60,000 nt of DNA. It comes from Cryptomeria japonica (taxonomy: Eukaryota; Streptophyta; Pinopsida; Cupressales; Cupressaceae). A program made the position numbers and the translations under genes. Below the pieces are notes generated by a model, which searched no databases, was not told the origin of the DNA, and worked only from the letters and a program-made list of their open reading frames with translations. The stretch spans positions 164,657,521-164,717,520 of the forward strand of contig NC_081406.1 of assembly GCF_030272615.1 (NCBI RefSeq), read 5' to 3'. Each line of letters starts with the position of its first letter. Position 1 is the stretch's first letter. Positions 22,684 through 33,860 of this stretch are shown here, piece after piece.

Positions 22684-25373
22684 TCGCCCCTTTAAGTGCA
22701 ACTTAGGGAGAGTATTATGAAATATGAGATGCAAGATGGATCACGAAAATAAAGCCATGTTGGGCACCCATTTATAAATACAATGAAATGCAATGAAATT
22801 CAATCTCTCACTAATGTATAAAAGGAGAAAACTGCATGGGACAAAACCCCTCTCCAAAACAAGAGATAGTGTAGATGAATATAAGTGATAGGATGAGTGA
22901 TGAATGAAGGTCTCAACAATCACAACCCCAAGGAATTACATCCATCACAAAAATTGAATTAGGAGGACCCCAAATAGGAGGAAAAGAGAGAGACTTTGTG
23001 CCCCCCCGCCCCCCCCAATATAATAATCCCCTACAAGAATAGTAAGTGATAGAAAGAAAATCATGATCTAATGCTTAAAAACCACTTGCCTCCCCTTAGG
23101 AAGAAACAAAACCCTATATAGATGCAAGTAGGCTTCCCATTCTTCATATGAAATAAAAGATGAAAGTATGAAGAATGAAGATGATGTCCCTAAAAAAATG
23201 CTTATGTGTCTCCTTGTCCACCAAAGATGATTATGCCATAATCCATTCAAACACTTGCCCAAACAAAGAAGAAAGTCAAAAAATAGAACTATGTGAAAAC
23301 TAATGTAGAATAAATTCCAAAGATGAATATACTGAAATATTTCTCGCAACCAAATGTGAAGGATAATGATGTTCTTGTTAGTCAAGAATGATGAAGGTAT
23401 AAATTTTTTATTCTTGAGAAGAAGTCAATGAGTGTGAAGGCAGATCAACTATCTTTGAAGAAGAAGAATAGAAACCTCTAAAGCGATATCATCTAAAGTG
23501 TCAAAAACCTCTAAAGGAACACAACCATGGGGTATCTTCTTTGAAGAATGAACACAGACAATAGAATCATTTGGAAATGGCAGAGAATTAAGATCTCTAT
23601 ATAACTCCAAAATGTGAGTCCAAAGAGTGCGAGGACTCTGTGAATAAACTAATGACTCCAAAATTTCTTCATCAACATGTATACAAATAACTTATGAGAC
23701 CTAAGTAATATTCTAATGAGATAGGTAAGGAAGAACAATATTAAATAAATATGGTCATAATTAAATCCCACCTAAGATGGGTAATGATGCAGTCTCTTCA
23801 TTGACGATAATAATTAGCAAGTAGGTGCTTATAACTAAGGTCGATGTCGACTGACTGACATTGTAGGTTGCCAGTGCAAAACCTCTCCACCTATTAGATG
23901 TCGTCACAAGGAACTCATCATGAAATGAAATCACAGCCTTTGAAGATAATATCATAGTCCAAAACAAAATGCACATCACCCGATTGAGAAATCATAGCTA
24001 GAAGATGGATTAAAAAAAGATAATATCACTGTTCAAAATTAGTGCAGCTCTCTATCAAGACAATCACAAGTGTAGAATAATAATGGCCAAATAGTCTTTG
24101 GCAGCACAGTTGCAAAGGATGTATAGAGAATACCTCTGAACCAGAAACACCACAGCCCAATAAATGCCTCCATAATACTAGACACTTTCAAAGAATGAAT
24201 TGGAACCTAGAGCAAAGAGGAATTGCAACACAATAAATTGACTTCAAGAGGGATAGTTTTCATGTTTAATATGTTTGATATATGTAACAATTTTATAATA
24301 TTTAAGGAGGGCCACAATATTAGAAGGTGATGCCTCAAACAATAATATCTTGGCTCAACGATATGTTATCGTTCCCTAATATTGATGGATGCCTCTTTAA
24401 AAACATGCTACCTTGTGTTCTTCAAACCAAAAAATAATAGTTTAATACCTTTGATCAATGAAAAGGCAGAGTCAAGAATTGATTGTGCAACTCATAAGTG
24501 ATAATCGACTCCAACTCGATGGAAGGAAGTAGGAGTTGCAGCAAAGAAAATGAAGTCAGTTGTAATAGGATCGTTGAACTAAAAACACAGCTTACTGTAA
24601 AGAGGCTTAATAATATGTACCAATATCAAGAATCGATGCAACCCTACCATATTAAAGAACAATTTTTAAAAATATATCAATCTAAATGTAATCTGAGAGG
24701 TATGAAGGGAGGACTCCAAAAATATATTATCGATGCTAATGTTAAATATCAGCCCCAATGCACTTTGCCACTGTTTTAATAAATATTGATGCAGCCTTGA
24801 AACAATACAAGAGCAGCATGAAAACCCTGTCCACACAATAATCGATGGAGAAAAATAAAAAAATTGATTTTGCCACCAAAGAAAATGGATCACCACTGAT
24901 TATAGATAAATGTTTCTGTTTCCTTGAGTACGTATGAATGACACTCATAAATGACAATAATGACTCCAATAGTATCGTTGTCCAATGAAATTGGGTAGGA
25001 ATTTTTTGTTAATGCTACACAATGGAAAAATCATGCCTTATAGAGGAATCACTACCATGGAATCAATGATGATACGTAACCAAATAGAATTAGCTAGAAA
25101 GAAGAAGAATATATATCATTGTTCAATGATATCTAGTAGGTAGTATTGTTGCTACTACGTACCGGTTGAAAAAACTAAATAATATCACCAGAAGTATAAT
25201 GGCAAGTGTAATGGAGGCTAATTTTAAAAAATCAAATAATTTTCAATGCTAAAATGATGTGGGGCTTGTGAACTATAGTGTAGGAGGAACAAATACTGTA
25301 TCTATGTCCAATACTGAAATACTGAATTCTATGGAATGGCAAGGAAATTGACTTGGACAAAGCTTTGATATCA

Positions 25374-25731
25374 TGTTGGAAATATTAGGAGCCCATCATG
25401 AAGATTGTCACACTTCAAGAAATTAACCAAGAAATAATCCAATCACAAGAGAATGAACAATAGAAATAAAAAATATATGGAAGATGATCAATTGATAAAT
25501 TACAGTGTAAAAATGGGCTTGCTTATATAGGCTAGAAATGATGGAGTAGTTACAACCACCTTTATATAATATTAAAAGCATTATGCACACTATTAAATAA
25601 ATAAGAGATGACTCATATCTATGTAGAATGACAACTAGGATAACTAACGTGAATAATATTAAATGAGTGTTCTATGTTACAAGTAACCTATCCTAATTAA
25701 ACTTAATGTATAAATAATATTTACTCTAACA
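25374..25731 (-). repeat. 5' LTR of the LARD-like element
   Basis: 358 bp, direct-repeat partner of 22326-22683. The first 60 bp differ at several sites. The primer-binding site abuts it on the left. Confidence 0.8.
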
Positions 25732-26641
25732 TATTATTTAATAATTAGATAATGTCCTAATTATTCCAACAATTAGGCTTTAAGTGATTAATAATTATAT
25801 TGAATTTTCTCATGAGTCTAGCATTATAATTTGAGAGAAAATCATTATAACCTTTTTGAATTCTAGTGAATTCATGTATCACAAACCTTGTATCCATGTG
25901 ATCATCGTACTATTCATTGAACATCCTTATGAACTCTGGCCAGTAGTCAATGTTTCCATTAGACACACTTTTATGCCCATCCCTAGTATCTTCAATTAAT
26001 AATTGCATAAACAACTTCATGATGACATCCTTAGCCTTTATCTCAAAGTTATCAACTACATTCATAGAGGCTCTAAGGTTATCCTTCCCTGAAAAGGCCA
26101 AGGAGTTCACTGCTCCAAGAATGACTTGAAGGCCAAGGCCCACAACCTCAAGGCAAGATATGGTAATGACTTGCATACATTGAAGATCACTTCTTCAGGC
26201 CAATATATAATTCATCTAATATGGTAACATCAATACAATTAAACTGTAGAAAACTGTATCTACCAAAATGTTGATAGCAATTCACATTTTAGTATACATA
26301 AAAAATTACCTTCATCACTACTCTACTAAATCTTAAAAACTTCAAATTGCTTTATATTTGCTTCACATTACATACGTTACTTATTGCTTCATCTACACAA
26401 TGATTCTAACCTTTATACACCATCTGCGACTTCAAAAACATCAATTTGATCGACCTAAATAGATGTAGCATGTTCATATTTAATCATTGGCCCAAAAAAG
26501 TTCTAATGGAAATTTGGAAGGAAAATGAAATATATTTGGCACACCTTCTGGATTGTCAAAATAGCTACCATGAAACCACACACTACTACATGGACCAAAA
26601 CATCAAGTGTTTTTACCAAATTATAAAACAACTTTAATGCA
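25732..26641. other. Unassigned
   Basis: The minus-strand open frame 25910-26176 (88 codons, ISCLEVVGLGLQVILGAV) and the plus frame 26446-26637 have no recognised relatives. The minus frame is less AT-rich and resembles an eroded retroelement gag segment only loosely. Confidence 0.3.
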
Positions 26642-26646
26642 TGCCA

Positions 26647-27004
26647 TGTTACAAGTGTGGTTGTCGTTGCACCAAAAGATCAAACTGTTAATGCCCGATA
26701 CAACCACTAGACTAATAGAATCCACAGGAGATGATTAAGCCATGTCACAAACCCAACCGTTGCACTGACCAAGGGTGCACACCTTGCAACAATCCCCCTA
26801 GTGCAAGCGAGGGGATTGAAGTTGTGACTAAGCTCTAATACCACTTGTTACAAGTGTGGTTGTCATTGCACCAAAAGATTGACCTGTTAATGCCCGATAC
26901 AACCACTAGACTTATAGAATCCACAGGAGGTAGTTAAGCCATGTCACAAACCCAAGCACTGTGTTGCACAACACAAGGAGACCAAGGGCACACACGTTGC
27001 AACA
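26647..27004 (-). mobile_element. TRIM: complete miniature LTR retrotransposon with TSD TGCCA
   Basis: The element is 358 bp. Two terminal direct repeats (26647-26791, 145 bp; 26846-27004, 159 bp) both start TGTTACAAGTGTGGTTGTC and end TTGCAACA. They are separated by only 54 bp. On the minus strand that spacer starts with a primer-binding site, TGGTATTAGAGCT (26843-26831), and ends with a polypurine tract (cactaggggga) against the 3' LTR. Target duplication TGCCA is exact on both sides (26642-26646, 27005-27009). There is no coding capacity. The LTRs differ at several sites and by an indel near the right end. Confidence 0.93.
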
Positions 27005-27009
27005 TGCCA

Positions 27010-27582
27010 ATCATAAAAAAAATTTAAATTCAATATGGACCACCAAATATACTTGCAAACAATTAACATTATAATATATTGTATAAAGGAACCCAAATCA
27101 ACTATATGTGTCACTCTAACTATCCAAAAGTCGAGGAATGCAATACATTCCTCCACACCACTCCACTGTAACTGCTCCAACTAGACCTCAAACTTAATTA
27201 ACTTTCACTGTATATTACTTGACCACTTGAGAGCTGATATATAATGCTCGAATGTATATCCATAATATTTTTTTCAAATTGCATAATCAGATGATACATA
27301 TCCATCACTAATCAAACCATAATGTATCATAGACTATTCACTAGAATAGTCACAATTAACTGAAACACTATACCAATCATATAGATTATCAACAGAGCTC
27401 CAAAATACTATAAAATATCATAGAATGTCATCAAAAACATATATAAATATACTCCATGCAACAACATTATCTCTACATAGTCATAGAGTAGTTCTATACA
27501 TTATTGCACAACATCCAGACCTAGAGAACATCATCACAATCACAAGTTTGAAATCAATGAAAACTTAAGCCCATATTTACAA
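27010..27582 (-). mobile_element. LTR-like sequence, minus strand
   Basis: On the minus strand a polypurine tract (27583-27597, aatgataaggggggg) is followed by 'atattattgtaaatatgggc' and 'tcattgatttcaaacttg', weakly similar to the LTR starting at 30502. It is taken as the start of a 3' LTR that runs left and is broken by the TRIM. Confidence 0.45.
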
Positions 27583-27597
27583 TAATATCCCCCCCTT

Positions 27598-28925
27598 ATC
27601 ATTGATTTCAATACTCATGCCAACACTTATGTCTCTAAAATTTCTCCCCATTTAACATCAAGGACAAAGAGTGTATCTACACCACAAAATCAATGCACTA
27701 TACATAGCTCCCCTATCTACCAAAGAACTTCAAAAGTAGCAAACCAAAAGTGTTTCATCAATATGACCAAAAATGCCTTACCAGAAGTTGATCAATGCAC
27801 CTTACTAGGCAAGGAATGTGATATCTTTTTTAATATCCTTTAACTATCCCCAAGAAAAATACCAATCACTTCCCATAGGGATCAAAACATTGAGATGGTT
27901 TTCCATCCTCAAAATAAGTTCTAGCTCTTCATAGCTTCCCAAAATCATTATAGATGCACTCAATGCTTGACAGTCCTTCAAAATCTTCACCATACTAGTG
28001 ATATGCACGTCAACCATGTCTTTTTTCTTGTATTAATCCCTCTTTATATGCTCTCTCTAATCTTCTATCCAGTTTAACTTTGTGCATAGGCTCTCTATCT
28101 CTATTCTGGCTTCTCCATATCTATCTTCCTTCAGATCAATATATTCAGACATCTTCAAAATTTGAGCTTCAAAAATTTCAATCTACTTTTGTATTTCTCT
28201 TATGAAATTAGGTCATTGATTATAAAACTTATATTAATTTATTACACTATCCACACTGTACTTGAATGCAGTTATTTCATCTTTTATCTAATTGTGTGCC
28301 TCTGCACACTTATTCACAAGCTCACCAAATCTCTTCTCTGCCAACTTATTCTCTTTATTAGCAAAAATTGTTGCTTCAAGATTAGAAGTATATTCCTTAT
28401 AATATTCTATAAGAGCTTGCAATTTCTCACCATCACTCAATGATTCCTTTTTTACATTTGGAAGTTTCTCTTGAGAAAATTCAGAGTCTCACCAAACAAT
28501 TTTTTACATTCCACCTTGGAGACAATATATTTCTTCCTTGATGTGTGGTGGAGGACATCACCCAATTGCAACATGTGAAGGGGAGTTAAGTTCTTCAAAT
28601 CCAACTTTTCTTGACTCACCAAAACTAGTAATACCTCTAATGTCACCACCACTTCAAACTTTATCTATAGCTATAAATGTTTTGATCCATAATCGCTGCA
28701 TAGACCAAAAGATTCTCCCACTGATATCCTTATGATAATCTTCCTTTTTCCTTTACCAAACTTGCCTCTTTTTGTTCTCTTTTCACATTATCTTGTACTC
28801 TTTCCTCTATCCTCTCTTCATTCTTCTCCTCTATTTTATCATCTTTCTTGATTTCATCAATTTACTCCTCTATTTCTACTTTTGTACAATATCTAGAATC
28901 TTCATTATTATATTATCAAATATTG
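27598..28925 (-). pseudogene. Degenerate retroelement internal region, coiled-coil-rich
   Basis: The minus strand is A/G-rich and in short frames reads highly charged sequence, for example LVSQEKLDLKNLTPLHMLQLG and SRKKYIVSKVECKKLFG (28452-28652), ending before the polypurine tract at 27597. It lies between two LTR-like sequences, so it is the interior of a short element. No zinc knuckle or pol motif is seen. It is probably a gag-type or non-autonomous interior. Confidence 0.45.
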
Positions 28926-30502
28926 AACTCAAGGTGAGACTAAGAGGGGGATGAATCAGTCTAAAAATTTAAAATGGATATATTATAAATAATAATCAAC
29001 TATACACAACACTACTGAAAAAAAAAAGTGCTAACCATCAATGCATGAACACTGGATCTTACTTAGAAAACCCAAAATGGGAAAAACCACTATGAGAATA
29101 TAACTCTCAATATGAATAACAATGATTACAAATTTTTACGCTCACTCCCAAGGAGAAACAATTCCCAATGGACTTGCAAAGCTAAGGTACACAATCTTAG
29201 GCAAGATACAGAATAAGGACTTGTTCAGTTGAGGCTCATTGCTTTAGGACAAGATACATAAATATTGCTAGAAGACTCCCTATCATACACCAACTAAAGA
29301 AGTAATAGAACTGATATGAGAAGGGTCTCCTGAATATGAAATTTTCCTTGAGCAAAAGGATCAAGTGACCCATATCATGACAAACATATCTAAACACAAT
29401 CTGTATCTCTGCACACTGTCTTCTTGCATATACCACCTTTAGAACTCTTCACAATCTGACTTTTGCACTCACAAACTTAAATCTTATTTCATATCATTCA
29501 TATACACTTCCCATCCTCTACATGTCGCTCTCTATTTATTTGCACAATCTCTCCCCAATCCATACACACCCAACAGGAAGAAAGATTCCCAAGAGGAATT
29601 AGCACAACAGGCAATGACTAGTAGCAGCTTCTTAGCCAACTCCAGTTCCAATTCACACACATTCTACATATACTTCTACTCAAATCCTCCATCCACACTT
29701 CTTAAATATGAAAGAACATCAAAAACCTAATCAAGAGTTAGTCAAAATAGAATAAACCACCTAAACCAAAAAAATCAAGGTGATCAACTCTAGGATAAAT
29801 AAGAGACCCAAATACATCATAAAACATCTTTCCAATATAGATTTCACAATAATCTGCACATGCCAATACATCCTCCAAGGTCAACACCAAACATAATGTT
29901 TAGATAGTTATTAAAGCTTGTCAACCAATCCACCAAAAATAATATCTTCTCGTACAAAATACTTCATGCATATCTCCACACACAAAGGTGAGACCCATAA
30001 AACTATCCAACCTTGTCATCCATAGCACAACCAAATAAAAAACATGATCTAGATAAGATAAACTAATTGGAAAGGCCAAACCACAAAATAAATAAATATA
30101 CTACACACAAATCAACATAACTTAGTTGTGAAGAACCAACACCGCAAGAGAATCATATTGAGAATACTGTAAGAATCATATAACCACATCCTTTGAACTA
30201 CAATAAAAACTTCAACATATATGAAGGCCACCAAAGAATTTTTGGAGCAGTCTCACAAACACTATTCTTGTAAAAAATCAATAACAACTGACTTCTATAA
30301 ACCATGAACTATAAAATTGAAACAAATTGTCAATGAGACATAAAAAAACACTTTACTGCATAGTGCCACAACCAACACCAAAATATTTCCATCAACTGCA
30401 ACACCAACACAAGATACATTCAAACTAGAATCTATCTGGACAACCAAGTTTGACATCAATGACAACAATATTATTACAGTAGTACAAACTCATATTTCCA
30501 AC
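28926..30502 (-). repeat. LTR, minus strand (3' LTR of the copia at 30.5-33.9 kb)
   Basis: On the minus strand it starts TGTTGGAAATATGAG right after the polypurine tract and has 'ttgtcattgatgtcaaactt' near its start. It ends near 28926 after 'ttcatccccctcttagtc', the C-rich run usual before plant LTR ends. Because another retroelement interior lies at its far end, it may also have served as that element's 5' LTR. Confidence 0.65.
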
Positions 30503-30779
30503 AATCTCCCCATTTTTCATTTATGGCAACACTTAACACACTAAAACATAAATTAGAACATCTCCCCTCCTATCAACAAGATATCTCCCTCTTTGATATC
30601 AAAGGCAAAGGGTACAACTCATCATATAGGTCACTTCTCATCTACACCACTGCTCCCCTTAAGAGAAGCAACCAACATCAATCTAGGAGACAAAAGAATA
30701 ATCTTGAAGGATTCTCCCTGGAAAGATGCACCTCTATCATGCATCTAGTTAGAAAATGGAGGGAAAATAATCCTTAACT

Positions 30780-31407
30780 TCTACTTGAGATACTCAAAAG
30801 TATCATTTTCTAATACCTTTGTGAATATGTCTACAACTTTCTCCTTTATAAGAATATACATCAATTTGACTTCCTTTCTACAACTTTTTCTCTTAAGAAA
30901 TGATATCTAATTGAGATATGTTTAGTTCTTGAATGCATCACTGGATTATTTGAAATATTTAGAGAACTTGCATTATCACACAAGATAGGAATAGCTTCAT
31001 CATACACCATTCTAATATATCTAAGAGTCTATTTCATCCATATAACTTGAGTACAACAAGATGTTGCAATGTATTTTTCTTCTGTAGTAGATAAGGATAT
31101 TGAATCCTTCTTCTTACTTAACCAATAGACCAACCTGTCTCCCAATAAAAATTTACCACCACTAGTCATTTTCATGTCCTGAATACTTCCAAACACAATC
31201 ACCATCTGTGTATGCCTTCATCATGAAAATTTCATTCTTCTTGTACCATAGTCCAAAATATGGAGTCCCTTTCAAATACCTAAAAGTCCTCTTCACAACT
31301 TGTTCATGAGTGAGTTTTGGATTAGCCTGAAATCTAGCAACCAATAAAACAACTTGCATGATAGGATCCGGTCTAGATGTACTCAAATACAATGGTCCTA
31401 CAACCAT
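30780..31407 (-). pseudogene. Copia RT connection and RNase H
   Basis: The open frame 31162-31407 reads LYLSTSRPDPIMQVVLLVAR, LTHEQVVKRTFRYLKGTPYF and MMKAYTDGDCVW, where the family's DADW is DGDC. Then in a shifted frame LLSKKKDSISLSTTEEKYIA, ILCDNASSLNIS, HSRTKHISIRYHFLREKV. The pol end lies near 30780. Confidence 0.85.
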
Positions 31408-32160
31408 AGATCTATACTTCCTCTAATCAACATTTGGAGATACATCATCTTTTCTCAACTTACAAACAATATCCAATGAGGTTTTAATAGGTTTACAATT
31501 ATACATTTCAAATGTTGTTAGCATTTTTTTAATATATTCAGCTTGAGAAATAAAGATTTGATCTTCCAACTGAGTAACTCGTCGACTAATAGAGAAAAAC
31601 AACTTACCAATCATTGATATCTCAAATTCCTTTTTCATTTCTTTTACAAACCCTCTACATAGGTTGTCACTTCCTCCAAACATAATATCATCAACATAGA
31701 CAACAACAATTAGCAATTTGATACCTTCAACTTTGAAATATAGATTGTTGTCTACAACACCTTTTTTGAATTTCTATCATAACAAATATCTTTCCAATCT
31801 AGCGTACCAAGCTCTAGGTGCTTGTTTGATTCCATACAATTATTTATTCATTTTGCATACCAAGTTTGGTTATTTTGACAATCATAATCCATCTAGTTTC
31901 TTGATGTATATGTCTTTCTCAAGTTCTCCATTTAGAAAAGTTGACTTAACATCCATTTGATATACCTTAAAATTCTTACAAACAAAGAAATCTAGAAATA
32001 TCCTTATAGCTTCTATCCTAGCTATTGGGGCAAAATTTTCTTCAAAATCAATGCCTTCAACCTATGAGTAGACTTTACATACCAATCTCACTTTGTTCCT
32101 TGTGACTTGTCCTTGTTCACCTAGTTTGTTTCGGAACACCCACTTAGTTCCTATCACATT
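31290..32160 (-). pseudogene. Copia reverse transcriptase
   Basis: In several frames: YSQVEGIDFEENFAPIARIEA with small breaks, VYQMDVKSTFLNGELEK, LYGIKQAPRAWYARLERYL. The open frame 31423-31716 then has LIVVVYVDDIMFGGSDN, so the catalytic YVDD is intact, followed by FEISMIGKLFFSISRRVTQ and AEYIKKMLTTFEMYNCKP. Frame breaks near 31716 and 31860 would prevent expression. Confidence 0.87.
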
Positions 32161-32699
32161 CTTGCTTACCAGTCTAGGTCTAGATCCCATGTTTGATTCT
32201 GTTGTATCTAATGCAGTTCTTCTTCCATTTCTCTTACAAAACTCTCTTCTTTTCTTACTTATTCATATGATTTAGGTTCCAATAGTGAAAGGAAATATTA
32301 ATTTACCTAATAACTTGCTTCTATAACTCTTCTCCTTGTCTGAACTCTTATTCTTTTATCTCCAATTATCTAGTTTTTGAAATGATTCTTTTGTACATAT
32401 TTGTCTGGGGTTTTGATAATTTACTTTGGTTCTTCTTCTTCCTCTTCTTCTTGAGTTGTTACTTTCTCTTTATGATTTTCCTTATCACTCTTTTCTTCTA
32501 CAACATCTAGGATGATCTCAAGCAATTTTCTGAACAGTTTTAGGAGCAGTCTGAGTCCATACCTCACCTACTTTCACATTTGTTCTCTCTACTATTTTAT
32601 TCAATCTCTTCTTGTAACACTAGTAAGATTTGTTATTTGTAGCATATACTGGAGTAATATCCCATCGTCTTCTTTGGTATCAAACTTTCCAAAATCTTC

Positions 32700-33590
32700 T
32701 TCATCACTTCTGATCTAGCACTTGCTTCCAAAGATTCTAACATACTTTATGACAGGAGGTCTTATGTTCCATAGCTCATAAGGTGTCTTAGTATGATTCA
32801 CTCTTATGTGTACCCAGTTAAGAATATATGCAATAGTATATGCACAACTTCCTTCTAGTACACATTAGCCAAGTTAGCATATTTCATCATAGTTTTATCC
32901 ATCTCAATAACAATCTTATTCTTCCTTTCTACTACTCCATTATAATGAGGGGTTCTAGGGGAAGATAAATTTCTTATAATTCCATGTTATTTTACAAAAA
33001 TCGTCAAACTCATTTAAAGTAAATTATCCTCCTCTATTGGGTTTTAAGCACTTGATTTTAATATCTACTTGATTTTCAACCATTTATTTGAACACTTCAA
33101 TTCTTTCAAAAGCTTCAAACCTTTCTTTAAAAAATGTAACCCATGTCATCCTAGAATAAGCATCTATAAGCAACATGAAATACCTTTTTTCATTGAGTGC
33201 TCTTGTTTTTGTGAGTTCACAAAAGTTTGTGTGAATCAACTCTTGGAGTCTGAAAGTAGAATAATCATTATTCTTGAAACTCATATTTGTTTGTTTTTTA
33301 AGTTGACATTTCGTACACAAAGTATTAGAAGGCTTGAAAATCCTTGGAAAATATTTCACTGGTTTAGTATTGCAAATCTTTATCATGTTATCAAATTTGA
33401 CATATGCCATCCTTCTATGCCATAACCAACATTCATTGCTTTCAATTAGAAAACATCTGTTTAAATTTGTTTGCTTTATTTAATAAAAAAATTCATTTGT
33501 CCTAATGCCTTCTACTACCAACTTTCCAATTTTTCCTTTTTTGATATACACCTAGTATTTCTATATACAACTCCATCACCTCTATTGCAC
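32700..33590 (-). pseudogene. Copia integrase (degenerate)
   Basis: The open frame 33084-33410 carries the zinc-binding LCTKCQLKKQTNMSF. It then has LIHTNFCELTKT, where the first catalytic Asp of HTDLCG is Asn, followed by LLIDAYSRMTWVTFFKERF. Beyond 33084 the frame breaks, but VENQVDIKIK and NRGG (second Asp region) and a damaged NGVVER region can be followed. Confidence 0.8.
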
Positions 33591-33592
33591 AT

Positions 33593-33860
33593 CTAAATAA
33601 TACTCAATAATATGTATCTCAAACCTTCAACATAATAAACATCATTAGTTTTATGCTTACCATCAATCGAGATATTTTCTATTCCACAAATAAGTGCAGC
33701 TTCCTCTCTTACAAATTTCTCTGATCCACCATCATACTTCTTAAGATTAATGAACTTGTCTTTATCACATGTCATGTGATTTGAACATCTGGAATCAATG
33801 ATTCGGGCTTTTGGTTTCATCTTAACATGAAATGTGTTGGTTCCCAAATCAATAGATTCC
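33593..33860 (-). pseudogene. Copia protease domain, N-terminally truncated
   Basis: The frame at 33593-33847 reads TNTFHVKMKPKARIIDSR, then CSNHMTCDKDKFINLKKYD and CGIENISIDGKHKTNDVYYV. The catalytic DSG is DSR, comparable with DSK in the copy at 9.1 kb. The upstream gag and zinc knuckle are missing at the truncation point. Confidence 0.85.

Larger units (their letters stand above)
22326..25731 (-). mobile_element. LARD-like non-autonomous LTR retrotransposon
   Basis: Two direct repeats of 358 bp (22326-22683 and 25374-25731) read TGTTGGAAA.ATTAGGA... and end ...TTTACTCTAAC(A). Left of the second repeat the reverse complement reads TGATATCAAAGC, a primer-binding site like TGGTATCAGAGC. Right of the first repeat the reverse complement is a purine tract (cacttaaaggggcgag). 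Both place the element on the minus strand. The 2.7-kb interior has no gag or pol similarity in any frame, so it fits a large retrotransposon derivative. A C-rich run lies at 23002-23017. A clean target duplication is not visible (cttat left, tatta right). Confidence 0.78.
30503..33860 (-). mobile_element. 5'-truncated Ty1/copia element (protease to RNase H)
   Basis: A minus-strand copia pol that belongs to the same family as the copy at 8-12 kb. Order from the right: protease (33847-33593), integrase (33590-32700), RT (32160-31290), RNase H (31290-30780), 3' leader, polypurine tract (aaaatggggagat, 30515-30503), then the LTR. Gag, leader and 5' LTR are absent. Recognisable copia sequence stops at about 33860, where a 27-bp stretch matches position 42365-42391 in inverted orientation. 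Frames are broken but less than in the sister copy. Confidence 0.88.

Noticed and set aside
23002-23017. C-rich run as a functional site
   Set aside because: A short simple-sequence run in an LTR-element interior. It may be slippage or assembly noise, and nothing around it suggests function.
22326-25731. 5-bp target duplication for the LARD-like element
   Set aside because: The flanks are cttat and tatta. They do not match without shifting the borders, so no duplication is claimed.
33069-33425. Plus-strand 118-codon open frame
   Set aside because: It is the opposite strand of the copia integrase segment read on the minus strand.
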